From assembly GCF_001653235.2 (NCBI RefSeq), contig NC_035791.1:2046001-2110000 (forward strand): a stretch of DNA of 64,000 bases, given 5' to 3'. Below the pieces are notes generated by a model that saw nothing but the letters and a program-made list of their open reading frames with translations, was not told where the DNA came from and ran no database searches. Numbering within the stretch: the first letter of the stretch is position 1; the number at the start of each line of letters is the position of its first letter. Below are positions 1 to 12,283 of this stretch, one piece after another. The stretch comes from Pochonia chlamydosporia 170. Taxonomy: Eukaryota > Ascomycota > Sordariomycetes > Hypocreales > Clavicipitaceae. A program made the translations under genes and the position numbers.

Positions 1-104
1 TAACACATATACCACAACGTCCAACAAAATCCCATCCGACCTCCAAGAACATATTCATAAACAAAATCACCATGTACAAATGACAAAAAATCTATATGCT
101 ACCA

Positions 105-1601
105 TCACTGTCCCTCCTTCCGTATCAATTCATCAAACAACGGCTTCAAACACTGCGCACTCTTCTTCGCATACCTCTTCTGCCCATTCTCATAATCCAC
201 ATAACAAACCCCAAACCGCGTCTCATACCCCTCCGCCCACTCAAAGTTATCCATCAACGACCATGCAAAATACCCCCTCACATCCACGCCGTCCAACGAC
301 ACAGCCGTCGCCATTGCGTGCACATAGTCCTCATAATACCGCACCCTGAAGTCATCGTCTAGGATCTTCTCCACGGGCAAATCATTCTCCCCCTTGATAC
401 TGGTTCCATTCTCGGTGATGTAAATCTTGGGGTAGTTGTAGCGCTTGCTAATCCAGACCATCAGGTCGCGGAACCCAGGGGCACAGGGTCTCAGCCACGT
501 CGACTGCGTCTCTTCGCCGATACAGAAGCCCCGTTTGTTGTAGAATAATAGGTCGAGGTGGCCGGCTACGTCTTCTGGGTCGGGCTCGCCGGGACGGTGC
601 TTGACATAGTTGGCTGTGTAGTGGTTCATGCCGTAGAAGTCGTTGGAGCCGTGGACGAGGGCGATTTCCTCGGGTGTGAATTTCGGTAGACGGTCGCCGA
701 GTTGGCGTTTCATGGATTCGGGGTAGTCGCCCTTGTAGATGGGGTCTGCGAACCACGAGATGGCAAACTCGATCTTGCGCTCGCAGGCTTCCACGTCCTT
801 GGGGTCGGCGGGATCCCAGGGAAAGACGGCGTCACCATTGAGCACGATGCCGATTTCACCGCCGGATGGTGTCTTGAACTCATCCCTGTACAGCTTGACT
901 GCTCGACCGTGGGCGATGAGTAGCGTATGCGCCGCGATCCACGGTTCCGTAGTGCCATCCCCCTCAGACGACTTAGTCCGATCTGACGTCCTTCCTGGAG
1001 CAAACTGCCCAACGTTGTATCCCAATACGGACGAGCACCATGGTTCGTTAAAGGTAGCCCAGTGTTTCACCTTGGGCATGGCCTGGAAGCACACGCGCGC
1101 GTAGTTCTCAAAGTCAAGACCAAACTCAGCCTTATTCAGCAGCCCGCCATACCGCTTGTCCAACTCATCGGGCACATCCCAATGAAGCAGTGTAATGAAC
1201 GGCGTGATGCCTGCGGCGATCAAGTCGTCCACGAATTTGACGTAGTGGTCTAAACCGGGTTGGTTGACGGGGTCATCCCGGCCGCCGAGCGGTATGATGC
1301 GCGTCCATGACAGGGAGAAACGGTATGCCGTTGCGCCCAGTGATTTGAGGAGGGTAATGTCCTCTACTGTGCGGTTGTACGAGTCACAGGCTGTTGTGCC
1401 CGAGGAGCCATCAGCGATTTTGCCCGGCAGCTTGCAAAAGGTGTCCCAGATGGTGGGGGCTCGGCCGTCTTGCTCGACGGCGCCTTCGATCTGATAGCTG
1501 TGAGGGGGTTAGCACGTCTGTGTAATGAAAGATTTGTGTGAAGGGGTGGCAAGTTACGCGGCGGTTGCGAATCCCCAGAGGAAATCGCTTGGTAAGGACA
1601 T
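105..1601 (-). CDS. GH1 family beta-glucosidase, probably intracellular
   Basis: Hydrolyses beta-glucosides such as cellobiose, releasing glucose. Two exons: 1558-1601 and 105-1497, with a 59-nt GT...AG intron; joined they give 478 residues, normal for fungal GH1. The protein opens MSLPSDFLWGFATAA and continues into YQIEGA, the classic GH1 N-terminus, so the ATG at 1601 is secure. The acid/base glutamate is E166 in TFNEP and the nucleophile is E377 in YITENG; both are intact. Other GH1 blocks are seen (FSLSW, MDNFEWAEGY). There is no signal peptide, which suggests a cytosolic enzyme of the Trichoderma Bgl2 type; in that species such enzymes act in transglycosylation and cellulase induction (family knowledge, not shown here). 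A pentamer repeat lies just upstream of the start. Confidence 0.96.
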
Positions 1602-1608
1602 GTTGGTA

Positions 1609-1634
1609 GGCAAGGCAAGGCAAGGCAAGGCAAG
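1609..1634. repeat. GGCAA pentamer repeat in the 5' leader of the GH1 gene
   Basis: Five perfect tandem copies of GGCAA on the + strand. Read on the coding (-) strand this is a pyrimidine-rich TTGCC repeat ending about 8 nt before the start codon at 1601. It should lie in the 5' UTR or at the transcription start. A repeat this close to an ATG could vary in copy number between strains. Confidence 0.85.
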
Positions 1635-3389
1635 TTGAGCAGTGGTGGTTGGATGGTCACTTCTCAATCTCAAAATATACCCAAGGCCCAACTCGGAAAT
1701 GACCCTCGACGCAGATGGCAAGAATATGTAAACTGGTATTGACAAAAAAACAAGGAAGTTCTCCCAAGGTTTCACCTGTACCACTGTTACGCCTATTCGT
1801 AATTCAGAGGGCTGCCGGTTTCTTATATACCCGCACCAAGCGCATCACGAAACGGCCAACCCCCTTCACATCTATCAACATCACCAAACCACAAGACCGC
1901 AAAGGCAACCACTTCACCCATACTTTACCGAGTGGAGCTAATGCACCCAAAAAAAACACGCCAACTGCAGAATAAGTCCCCCCCAAACAGTAGATCTACA
2001 ACAGAAACCGCAGGCCTCTCGACATCGAAACAAAAAGAACTTCTCCTACACCCATACCCATGCCACACCCAAAAGTACACACAACAAAGTGCAGGGGTCC
2101 AATGAGAATATTCCCGATTAGGCGCCGGATGAAGCGGGAAAAGCGCAACCCCAGCACCAGACATCACTTCACAATGCGCCCCCATGGAAAACCCCCATGA
2201 CATGGACCAGGAAGACGAAATGCAACATGGAAATATCTTCCCACACAAAACGTCAAGGTATCCAGCAACATCTATTTACACCAATAAAAAACACATGTCA
2301 TGCTCATGGCTGTCTTCACAAAAAAAAAAAAGGCTTGCCATGCCAGACATTCCATGCAGGGGGGGAAACCATGACCATCATCACGGGAAACCAACATTGA
2401 AAGCTCTTGCCCCACGGCGGGGTAAATTGACAGCCAGACGCCAAAAGCCCATTCCATGTTCCATCCACTCACAACTTCCCATGTCTTTATTGCCACCATT
2501 TTTGAATGCAGCTGTCTTTCTTGGGTCCTGGGAGTTTCGAAACGCCGGCCCGTCTTTCCGATGACTCTCTCACCTTGGGAGAACCACATGCTTTGGGATC
2601 TGATGGAGGCGCAAAGGCGGCACCCCCCACGCATGGGGCTGATTTGGGTGTCCTGTGCGCTAGCTTGCAGGTGAGATTTTCTCGACAATTTTCTGCTGAT
2701 GATTTCGCGCTTCCAGGGTTTTATGATGGGGTGTTAATTTCTCCGTGGATGCGCACAATGTGCCCATGTGGTTCTGGCCTGGAGCTGTCGGGCCCGGGCC
2801 GTGTTCCGGGTTGGAACAGTCGATGGCTTTGAAGCTATTGCCTGTAATCTGTGCAGCACATTCGAGTCGCACATATCTTGGGATCATGCATCGATAACCG
2901 GCTTGCCCATGTGTCTTTGCCATCGATGGTATGAATCACATCTCGTGTATGCATGGCAAACCCTCGACGGTCCAGAGCCGGCACTCCCCGATACGTTGGC
3001 GAACAAGGCAGCACCCAAACGAAACGTCTCATGTAAAAAATATGGCACTGCCACCAATTACCCTCATCTTGTCTCTTGTCTTCTATACATAAATTGATCC
3101 CTTTTCATACATAATCAATCAGGTTTCTTCCTTCACAGATAAACGCCGCGCCCCACGCCTCCCGGTCCTGTGTTCCCACCGCTGTCTCTTGACGCTCAAC
3201 AGGCAACTTGATTGTCGGCTTGGGTTGGTCCCGAAACCGCACCAGCAATATCAATTGACTTGGCTTTGCCCCCGGCCAAAAGGCATAGCGCACGCCCCCT
3301 TATTTAAAAAAACGTGTGTCTCATAAGTGTCGGAGACCACTGCCCTACCCCCGAGTGAAGCTGTAGGAGCCGCCTCATAATGATGCCTT
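1635..3389. other. Intergenic, upstream of GH1 and downstream of the GFA-like gene
   Basis: About 1.75 kb. Only short open frames without recognisable domains occur. It must contain the GH1 promoter and the 3' UTR of the GFA-like gene. I see a short A-tract near 2322-2332 and nothing else of note. Confidence 0.6.
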
Positions 3390-4187
3390 CTAGTCATCTC
3401 GGTCCTGCAGCTTTCGTTTCCCCGATGAGGTAGATCCCGTCTCCATTTCAACATCATTGGCATCCGGTCCATCCGATTCTTCAATAATTTCCCATTCAAC
3501 CTTGACTGTGCCGTCATCTGATCGCCGGATGCCATGCGTGCGACGCATTCTACCCAATCTCGTGCCTTCGACCATTCCATCAAACCATGGAACGCCAAAA
3601 GACTGTCGGAGCGCATTGCCACGACGTGGACTGCCAACCTGCTTGTCCTCGGGCTCGCTTTCACTCTCCTCTGGGATGAGCCCAAGATCTTCCAAGTCCT
3701 GAAGATCCTCTTGGAGAAGGCTGCCTAATGTGAGGTTGATGAATTCGGCTTCACTTCGAGGCTCCTCAGACCAATATGACAGTGGCGTGCCACAAAATCC
3801 GCAGAATTGGCGTTTAGCATGCTCTTGGCTAGGGTGCGTGTAAACACGTCGAATCATTGCGTGCGTCTCATCGTCAAAAAATGCAAAGGTCGTGCTGTGT
3901 AACCAAGATAGCGGGACTCGGATGTAGGCCGCTAGAGGCGTAGCAAGCGGCTCTTCTAGAAAAGCTCTCTCGTCAGCTCATTTGCACGATCAATATGAGA
4001 CTCGGCGAGAAGTGAGGTGACGCCTTGTTCGCTCCCTGCAAGTTGTTCTCAGGTTTACAAACTTACGGTGTGATCTTTCCGTGCTGAACAATACCTGTGC
4101 CTCTTGGATCCCATCCTCTGGCAGGGCAATGATGTAACGATTTCGCCCACACAAGCAACCGCCCCGCAGAGGCCGCAACGCGCTCAT
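3390..4187 (-). CDS. GFA/CENP-V (Mss4-like fold) zinc protein
   Basis: Member of the family named after glutathione-dependent formaldehyde-activating enzyme (DUF636/CENP-V); most members have no proven reaction. Exon 1 is 4067-4187 and ends in a strong GTAAGT donor. Exon 2 runs from about 3964 (or 3976; both keep the frame) to 3390, giving 231 or 235 residues. The 3964 choice places a CTGAC branch site a few nt before the AG. Expected zinc ligands are present: GGCLCG near the start and FCGFCGTP after the intron, followed by SYWSEEPRSEAEFINLTLG, which is strongly conserved in fungal members. The C-terminal third is acidic and low-complexity, ending GKRKLQDRDD. Divergent from the aldo-keto reductase, with a shared upstream region. 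Function is unknown beyond the fold. Confidence 0.85.
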
Positions 4188-4943
4188 GTTTCTTTGGTCC
4201 GTTCGAAGGTTCTAATTGAGGCCGCAGGGATCGACCACTGTATTCCGTGTATCACCAATTCGGTCACCAGATAGCGAAGAGTGGAATTAGCCGCCAGACG
4301 GTACGTAGGATAGCAGAGCGAATGTCGTCGTCGTTGGTGGAATGGAGGAGGCGAAATGCTGAAGCACAACGAGCCCAGCTGTGACGAAAGTGTAGGCAGA
4401 CAGGTGGGTTTGGTTGGTGGGGCAGAGGTCCAACGTTCTGGTCGTTTGCGGGTGACTTGCAGCTGACAGCCAGCTGCGTCAAAAAAAGGCTGATAGCTCC
4501 TTCCCAAGTCTACGACCGTGGAGGAGATTCGGTCTGGGCTTTGCCTCTTTCTCTCAAATTGAGCATTCCCGTATAATCCGCCCTTTTTTTTTTTTAACAA
4601 ATTTTTTTTCACTTCAACCATCATTGACGTCGACAAAGATCGTCTTCAGCTAGCACTTGCATCGATCAATCAACGGATAGCTTCGCGGAAGATGCCATCC
4701 GGCAGCGGCCAAGTGGGGCATAAAGTGGTTCCCTATGACGAATGCGCCCGCTCTTTACCTGCACTCTGGCGATGATACCCATTTGTTGCTCAAAGCTTTG
4801 CATTGATAGTCAAAGAAGATGTTGAGATACGCCCTTGGTCCAATTTCTCGTTTTTAATTTACAATATCTCTTCAAACATCTTCATAATCGTTCATCATAA
4901 CCAATTTCCTTAGCTGGTTTTCAATTTCGTCCCCAGAAACAAC
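4188..4943. promoter_or_regulatory. Shared divergent upstream region, GFA-like gene and aldo-keto reductase
   Basis: Starts of the two genes face away from each other across 756 bp, so both promoters lie here. There are two T-tracts, near 4584-4595 and 4603-4611. A minus-strand open frame covers part of it, but it reads through low-complexity sequence and overlaps the GFA start, so I do not call it a gene. Confidence 0.6.
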
Positions 4944-5846
4944 ATGGCATCCCTCTCAATTCGCGACATCGCCCCCCTCTCCAACAACAGCACCTCCGTA
5001 CCAAAACTCGGCTTCGGCGTATACCAACTCTACGGACAATCCTGCCAAAAAGCCGTTCTGGCCGCCCTAGAAGCAGGCTACCGCCACATCGACTCAGCAC
5101 AACTATACCGAAACGAATCCGACGTAGGAGCAGCCATTCACGAGTCCTCCCTCAAACGAGAAGACATCTTTCTAACCACCAAGATTCGTCAATCGGCAGG
5201 ATCTGCTGAAAAGTCATACCAAAGCTGTCTAGAGAGCATTGAGAAAATTGGCGGCCAGGGAGGCTACGTTGACTTGTTCCTGATTCACATCCCCGGCACG
5301 GGCCGAGAGTCCAGGGAAGAGCTATGGGGAGCGTTGGAGAAGCTGTACGCCGAGGGGCGAGCCAAGGCCATTGGCGTGAGTAACTATCGGCCGCAGCACA
5401 TCGAGGAGATGAGGGAGTATGCAAAAGTTTGGCCGCCGCACGTCAATCAAATTGAGGTATGAACCTGACTAGAACTGTTCTGTGTTGATACCAGAGCCGT
5501 GCTAATTGTGTAGCTTCATCCGTGGTGTCAGCAACGAGAAATCGTGCAATACTGCCAGGATAATAACATTGTTGTCGAGGCATACAGTCCACTCTCGTGT
5601 GGCGATCACTTGAACGATCCGACGTTGGCTGCCGTGGCTGACAAGTACAAGAAGTCACCGGCTCAGGTTCTGATTCGATTTGCCCTCCAGAAGAACTGGA
5701 TTCCCTTACCCAAGAGCGGTAATCCCGAGAGAATCAGGCAGAATGCCGATGTGTTTGACTTTGCGCTGAACGATGGGGATATGCAGGTCTTAGATGGGCT
5801 TGATCGCGGAAAGGCGGGAGCTTTGTTCCCCGCCAACGTGAAATAA
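4944..5846 (+). CDS. Aldo-keto reductase (AKR superfamily)
   Basis: NADPH-dependent reductase of aldehydes or ketones. Exons 4944-5456 and 5514-5846; the 57-nt intron begins GTATGA and ends GTAG. The product has 281 residues, in the usual range. The catalytic tetrad is complete: D50 and Y55 in HIDSAQLYRNE, K80 in FLTTK, H115 in LFLIH. The C-terminal cofactor signature appears as PLPKSGNPERIRQN, and GVSNYRPQH matches the AKR barrel. No targeting signal, so cytosolic. The substrate cannot be read from the sequence; the short form resembles fungal AKR3/AKR5-like enzymes. It converges with the acyl-CoA ligase gene, leaving only about 160 bp between their stops. Confidence 0.95.
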
Positions 5847-6005
5847 AGTGTTGGCCTGTCACCACGATTTCTTATGGACCATGAGACATGATGCTTTGCG
5901 GTGCGGTTAGAGGCAGATATAAGAAGCCTCATGATTTGGCCTAGTTTACAAAAAATACAATCCAGGCCCGCGACCATTGACGATATATTTTCCATTCATA
6001 CACAT

Positions 6006-7970
6006 TCATGACTTGCTGCCCTTCTTAGCCCAGTCTCGTAGATCATTCTTCTTGATCTTGCCCGTGCTCGTCTTGGGCAACTCCTTCACAACCTCCACCT
6101 CCTTCGGTACCATAAACTTGCTAATATTGCTCTGGTGCTTCGCCCAAGAAATGACATCCTCCCCTCGAACAGTCTTTCCCTCCTTGACCGTAACATACGC
6201 CTTCGGCGTCTCACCCCAATGATCATCGGGCACGGCCACAACACCAGCTTCCAGAATATCCGGATGCTGCACGAGCATACTCTCCAGTGCGACGGACGAA
6301 ATGTTCTCGCCGCCTGAAATGATGATATCCTTGGCACGATCGAGGATCTGTGCGCTGCCGTCGGGATGCCATACGGCCAGATCACCTGAGTGCAGGGCGC
6401 CGCCTGCAAAGAGCTTTCGGGATGCTTCCGCGTCCTTGTAGTATTCCTTGGCGCAGATATTTCCGAAGAAGACGATTTCTCCGATCTCTTGGCCGTTCTT
6501 GGCCACGTCGATGAGGACGCCGTCTGGTTGATCGGGTTTCACAATACGGATGGGTAGACTGGTGACGAATCCGTGGCCCTGTCGAGCCATCTTGGCGTAC
6601 TTTTGTTGAGGGGGGAGATTGTCCCATTCAGGGAGGTGGTAGCATTTTGTGATGGGTCCGTAGGTTTCTGCACTGAATTAGTTTTTATCTTGGCATGTGT
6701 TTTGCAACTTCGTGTAACTCACCCGTCATTCCGTATACATGGACTGGCATGAGATTGAGATTGGTCTGCGAGGAATATTAGCGTGGAGGACTAGGGGGTT
6801 TGGCAAAGGGGCTCGTCTCACCATTTGCTCAAAGAGATGGCCGGATGGAGGACTGGCAGCAACAGTCACTTGAACTGGATTGGGGAGTTTTGTGGCCTCC
6901 TTGGCGGCAACGAGGAGGGTGTTGACGGTGGGAGCTGCATTGAAGTGCGTGATTCCCTCTTCTTTCAAAAGTTTCCAGATGAGGGGGTAGTCAATCTTTC
7001 GGAGGCAGACGTTCAATCCACGCACAGCAACAACGGACCACGGAAAGGTCCAACCCATAGCGTGAAACCTAGAAGCGCAAACGTCAGTATCCGTTCTTTT
7101 TCGGTCCTTTTGACGATGAGGCTGTAGACGTACATGGGTAGTGTCCACAAGTAGCGGCATCGTCCTTGGTTGAGACCAGACTCAATAATATTTCCCATGG
7201 CGGCGAGGTATGCGCCTCGATGAGTGTAAACGACACCTTTTGGCCGTGACGTTGTACCAGATGTGAAAGGAATAGCGAGCATATCATCTTCGTTGTTTGC
7301 CTTGGACTGTAAGCCAGCCCAGGCATGGCCGCCCTGCTCTTTGTCGTAGGCGAGACCTTCGAGAATAGCTTCATTGAACTGGCCGCACGAGGGGCCTTCG
7401 GTGGCATCCGTATCCTAGAACGAAACTTCAAGTTAGCGTCTAGTTTCCTTTGGTTGCACAAGTAAGAGCATCGAAATGAAATGTGCGTATCCCACGTACC
7501 AAATCGACAATCAATGGCACCTTGGGGTGTCTTTTGGTGAATGCGCCAAGCAAGGTCTCAAACTCCTTGTCGACAATAATACAGTCCACCTCGGCATACT
7601 CAAAGATGTACGCAATATCATCTTCCTTCAGTCGGTAGTTGGCAGGGACGACAACGCCGCCGCCTGCGACAATACCATATATCGACTCGAGGAAAGCGGG
7701 TGTGTTGGGAGCCAGAATTCCAATGCGAGTCAGCTTGTGCTTCTTGAGGTAGTAGGCCAAGCCTCGAGCTCGGTCGGCAAAGGTTTGGTAGGATCGGCGC
7801 ACAGCGACACCATTGGTGGTTATGTGAAGTATTGCATCGGCATTGGGCTCGACGAGAGCGGCGCGCTCCAGGAAAAAGGTCGGCGAGAGGTGGTGAATGT
7901 GAGGCGGAGGTTGAGGTTGAGGAAGCAAATGGCCTAGGATGGACCGAATGCGTGATGGCGGTCCAGACAT
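6006..7970 (-). CDS. AMP-binding acyl-CoA ligase (ANL superfamily)
   Basis: Activates a carboxylic acid with ATP to an acyl-AMP and transfers it to CoA. Five exons: 7500-7970, 7134-7414, 6822-7068, 6723-6765 and 6006-6667; all junctions are GT...AG and the sum gives 567 residues. The phosphate-binding loop TSGTTSRPKG is at about residues 208-217. Further motifs are YGMTETYGP (spanning the last intron), HSGDLAVWHPDG, DRAKDIIISGGENIS and the C-terminal lysine motif KTSTGKIKK. The overall pattern matches the medium-chain/short-chain fatty acyl-CoA ligase group common in fungi. The C-terminus is SKS, not a standard PTS1, so peroxisomal location is doubtful. Exon 4 is only 43 nt. The substrate is not predictable. 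Confidence 0.94.
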
Positions 7971-9996
7971 TGTGACGAAGCCGAGGTAATGCGATTAATT
8001 GCAGCGCAGATATGAGAGGGGGAAAGGACTAACTCGCAGAAGGAGAAAATTGAGAATTCAAGCCAAGTCAAGAGCAATATAAAGAGTAAATGGATATGAC
8101 GGGACGGAGCGGGAGCAATGTAAATATGTAACTTAGGATCCGGGTGAAATGTCCAGGGTCGCCGGTTAACGGGGGAAAGATGCTCGGCTCAGAGCCGGCT
8201 GGTGATGGCCAAGGCTTGATTGAGCTGCCACATTTCCCGTGGGCCGCAGATGAAATGGATCATTGATTTGATTCAATGTTGACCAGGTCGGCCTGGAGCT
8301 TCACTTAGCTTTCCCCGCAACCATGAACCTGGCCGTTGCATCTGTGCTAATGGACTGGGAGCCGACACTGACGACGGTTCCGACATGGCTGCTGCATGCC
8401 ATGCTTGTGCCTGTGCTTGTGTCTGGTCGTCCCAGCCAGTCTCAGTTGGTAATTTACACCGAGTATCCGCCCGCTAATAATTAGCATTGCCTCCTCAATC
8501 TCCCCAACCGCCTCCTTCGCGGCACTCGCTGCGGATCCGAAACGGGGCTCCGTGGTCACAGTGCATCACCTTAATGCTGTGGAGGGGCTTCTCAAGAATT
8601 TGCCATCTTCGGAACCTCCTTGACGAGTTTCCAGCCATGAATGCGAGGTGCCCACGGGTTACGCCTCCCATATCAAATCAAATGCTTCTTTGGTCACGCC
8701 TATTTAGGCAATATCATGGTCATGCCCATATCGGTTTTCTCGAGAAGTAGCCAGAAATGAAGCCCCAGCCAGGTGCACCTACCAAAAATGACTTCAGCAA
8801 TTAATGCAGCTACCCGGGATTTTCATCGGGCATTTGAGGCTCCCGATGTCGGGTAGAATTGTGTCGTCTTCCTAGCTACTCCGTACATCGACACGCAGAT
8901 ATGATGAGTATCGACATATTCAATTCAATGTTGACAGTTGCAGTTGCAAAAGCACCATGTCACACATTGCTCTTTTTTATTACACTTCATCTCAGCAGCC
9001 TTACACTAATGAATGGCATGCGTGTGCAAATGACGTACACCTGCGGTGGGTGTCATTCACAACTTCCACAATTACCAGAGACTGGAGTATCTGCAACCAA
9101 TAATGACAAGATTTGACTCTTCCGAAGTGGCCGCCGTTTCAACACGGTCATCATCTAGATATCGACGGACGCACAACGCTCTAAACCATCACGACGCTTG
9201 GACTGCACAACTCGTGCATCATAAAGAACACAGGCATCAACAATTAGCAACAACGCCCAGACAAACACCACATATCACGGGCTGGTTGCACCAGGCATCT
9301 TTCGACCAGACTTGACCAGACCTGATTTTCTTCAGCCCCTACATTGTGCTAGAGCTGCCACTAGCTCAATCTCCATCCAGGTCAGGACCAGATCGATCAA
9401 GGGACCACTTGGGACCACTTTGGACGACATTGGCCACTTGCACCCACCAAAGCGACCAGACCATTCGGCAGCACTGATAAGGCAAGGCGCTATCGGCAAG
9501 GGAGCCTAGAGTGAGCTGTCAAGGTCATCAATCACCAGACACCAGATATTGTAGCCTGGCCTTTTCAATCTTTAATCGAATCCGCAATCCGACCAGACAT
9601 CAAGCACGCGATATTCATCCATCACCAGCTCGCAGCGCATTCCCTCGTGAACGGAGCCACTCCTTATGCGTAGCGACATGAGCCACAATCAGCTCAGTTC
9701 CCTTGACGTATCCCAGCCACGACTTGCATCGTCGCAGCTCCGAAGCCGAGCCATTTCAGGAGCTGGTCCAGCTCCTCAGCATCTTTGAAACCGCATCAGC
9801 TGGATCGCCCGCGCGTTACACCATTGTCCTGCTTTGTCGTGGTGAGAAGCTGAAGCACCATTCGAGCCTCATCAACCGGCATCAAACGCCCTTTGATAGA
9901 CTCGACGACCATCTTCATCCGCTCACTTCCTATCCACTCACCGTACTCTCTGCGCATTTCTTCGTTGCAGAAGTGCAGACCTCGACCTAACGCTCA
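7971..9996. promoter_or_regulatory. Divergent intergenic region, acyl-CoA ligase and VPS9 gene
   Basis: 2.0 kb between two divergent starts. It holds one TACTCCGTA element (8877-8885) and, nearer the VPS9 gene, a cluster of ACCAGAC heptamers listed separately. An open frame just upstream of the VPS9 start begins with TTG rather than ATG, so I do not call it a uORF. Confidence 0.55.
9305..9598 (+). promoter_or_regulatory. ACCAGAC heptamer cluster upstream of the VPS9 gene
   Basis: Five exact ACCAGAC copies on the + strand at 9305, 9315, 9455, 9534 and 9592, with an ACCAGAT at 9541, all 400-700 bp before the VPS9 start. A single 7-mer would be expected far less than once in 294 bp. Regulatory function is inference. 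Confidence 0.5.
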
Positions 9997-12283
9997 ATGT
10001 CTTCACGAAACTCCATGGCATCCGACTCCATCCGTCAAGGCGTTCCTCGCATGCCTTCTCATCCACACCCCGCAGACCGAGACAATAATACACGACTCGA
10101 GCTGCCGAAACGAGCGCACACATTTCAGAATGGGACAGCCCACCAAGCCGAGCTAGACGACGCAGCTCCCGATGCATTCGACACTGCTGAATACAGCGAG
10201 AACGAGGATAATACTGAGACAGCGAGGCCTTCTGTCGAGCTCGACGAGCTGCCAATTGAGCTAATAACTCTTACAGACAGGTATGCTAATACATCGGCCA
10301 CTTTCCTGGCTCTTTACTTCAGCGTGAAGCCACATCTTCTAACTCTGCGTCCACTAGCTTCATAGAATCGCTCGGTGCCAAAGTCCATTCCAGCCCTCCG
10401 AGTATTGACAAGCTCTCCCGGTTGTTCCAAGATTTCTACGCACTCGCATCCAACCACATCGGCACGCATATCAGTGCTCTCGCCACAAGGCAAAATCGCG
10501 ACGCCTCACCTGCTCCATCAGGGTCATCCATTTCATCCGCCGCCAGTCGACTACGTTCAAAGGCAGCTTCATTGGGCTCAAAGGATAAGCCCAAGGTGGA
10601 AACAGAGCGCCAAATGATCACAGCAGAAGAGCTTGCAAATCGAAAAAGGGCAAGGAAAGCGCTCGAGGCAAAGCGAGGCACGCTAGAAGAGGCTGTCGAG
10701 CGGAGACTATGCGAGGGCATATACGAGAAGATCTATCGACACCGAACCACCCAAGACGAAGCACAAGATGAAAAGCTCCGGTCAAAAACAGCCGCTCTGG
10801 CCCTAGTTGGCATCAGTCCGGTTGACTTGGGTGTAGACTATGGCGAGGAAGCTGCACAGAGCTCCGAAGCAGCCGCCAAAGTGACAGAGCAAATGAAAGA
10901 GTCCCTAGGCGAAGCTCGAGATGATCTGATCAAGATGAGTGAGGCTAGATATCCTCTCGCCAAGGCAAACCATTTGAAAGCTACCCACAAAAGCATTGTG
11001 GACACCTTGGCCGACGTCCACCCCTCCGCCTCGGCAGATGAGATCATGCCCATGCTGATATACACATTAATCACCCTACCGCCGGAGAACCTCCATGTCA
11101 TCAGTGATCTACACTTCATTCAGTACTTTCGTTGGGAGCAGAAGCTGACTGGGGAGGCCGCGTATTGTTTAACCAACCTTGAAGCCGCCATCAGCTTCCT
11201 TCAAACGGTGGACTTATCTACCTTACGTGCAGACGAACTTCCCTCGGGGCCTGCGAAGCCTGAAAGCCAAATTGGCACCTCCAAGACGGAGACGTTTCCT
11301 CCCGCATATGGCATAACAGCACCTTCTCAGAGCGCAACCGAGGCAAGCCCCGACAATGCCACGGCGACAAAACCCGCCCCATCACCGTCCGGCCTGAAAG
11401 CCGCAAATGTCTTACGAAACAGACGACTCAGTGATCTTGTCAACACCCCAGCACAAGCATTTGGTGCTGCAAGTGGCGCGGTATTCAGCACCGCAGACCA
11501 GGGCCTCAAGACAATTTCCACCAGTCTAGGCGATAGCTATTCATTTCTTCTCGGCAAGCTACGAGAACGCCAAGAAGGTCCCAAGGAATCCATCGCCGTC
11601 CCTCGCACCTTGGACGACGCCCGGAAACTTGTTAGCACTCCTCCTCCCGATGAAGACGACAACGCCAGCGCCACCAGCTCCGTGGCAGGTGGCTCCGAAG
11701 ACACAGAAAACTCCAAACGATCATCAGCCCGTGAAGATCGCGTGCTAAGTCTAATCGGCGGGCGGCGAGACGCAAGTGTCGACAGCGCCAGAAGCGGCAC
11801 CTCGTCCACCAGAAAGGTCGGCTTCACGGACGATTCCAAGTCTTCAAACACGCCCACTTCTGCAACGCCCACCGCACCCGCCATGCTCGACTCGGTTCGC
11901 AACCTAGGCAGTTCATTCAACCCTATCGGAAGACTGTCCAGCATAGGCATGATCCGCGGGTTTGGTCGCAACACAGCCACGCCTCCCGCCAGAGAAGCCA
12001 ATCAGTCTACAGATGGTGGTGATTTGGCGACGGTTAGTTCCCGTACATTCAAGACGCTTTCCATCACTGATACTAATAACCTTAGCAACAGGCCTTTCCG
12101 GACATTGCCGCCGCTCTGCCACCTAAGCAAATTACTGTTCCCAGGATTCCTCCCCCGAACAAACGATTCATGGAAATTCAGAGTCCCGGCGAGCTGAAGC
12201 TCGGCGAGGTTCGGGAGCTGCTCAAAGATTATCGACGGTTGGCTGGTGTTTTAAAGAATATGGGAGCTTTTGATGAGAAATAA
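9997..12283 (+). CDS. VPS9-domain protein, Muk1-like Rab5 GDP/GTP exchange factor
   Basis: Predicted guanine-nucleotide exchange factor for Rab5-type GTPases in early endosomal traffic. Exons 9997-10280, 10358-12032 and 12092-12283, giving 716 residues. The middle of exon 2 carries the VPS9 fold: YPLAKANHLKATHKSIVD, then SADEIMPMLIYTLI, HVISDLHFIQYF and GEAAYCLTNLEAAISF, in the correct order. No CUE domain follows, so it is closer to yeast Muk1 than to Vps9. The rest is a low-complexity Ser/Thr-rich linker and a conserved C-terminal helix ending LKNMGAFDEK. The last intron has two acceptors 6 nt apart (TAG then CAG, at 12085 and 12091), so isoforms differing by two glutamines are possible. 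Confidence 0.88.

Noticed and set aside
4184..4636. 150-codon minus-strand frame between the GFA-like gene and the aldo-keto reductase
   Set aside because: Contains poly-lysine from a T-tract, no domain, overlaps the GFA-like start and lies in the shared promoter.
6006..6014. C-terminal SKS of the acyl-CoA ligase as a peroxisomal signal
   Set aside because: Not a standard PTS1; too weak to support peroxisomal targeting.
9703..9990. 95-codon frame ending 6 nt before the VPS9 start
   Set aside because: Starts with TTG, not ATG; probably a chance frame in the 5' leader rather than a uORF.
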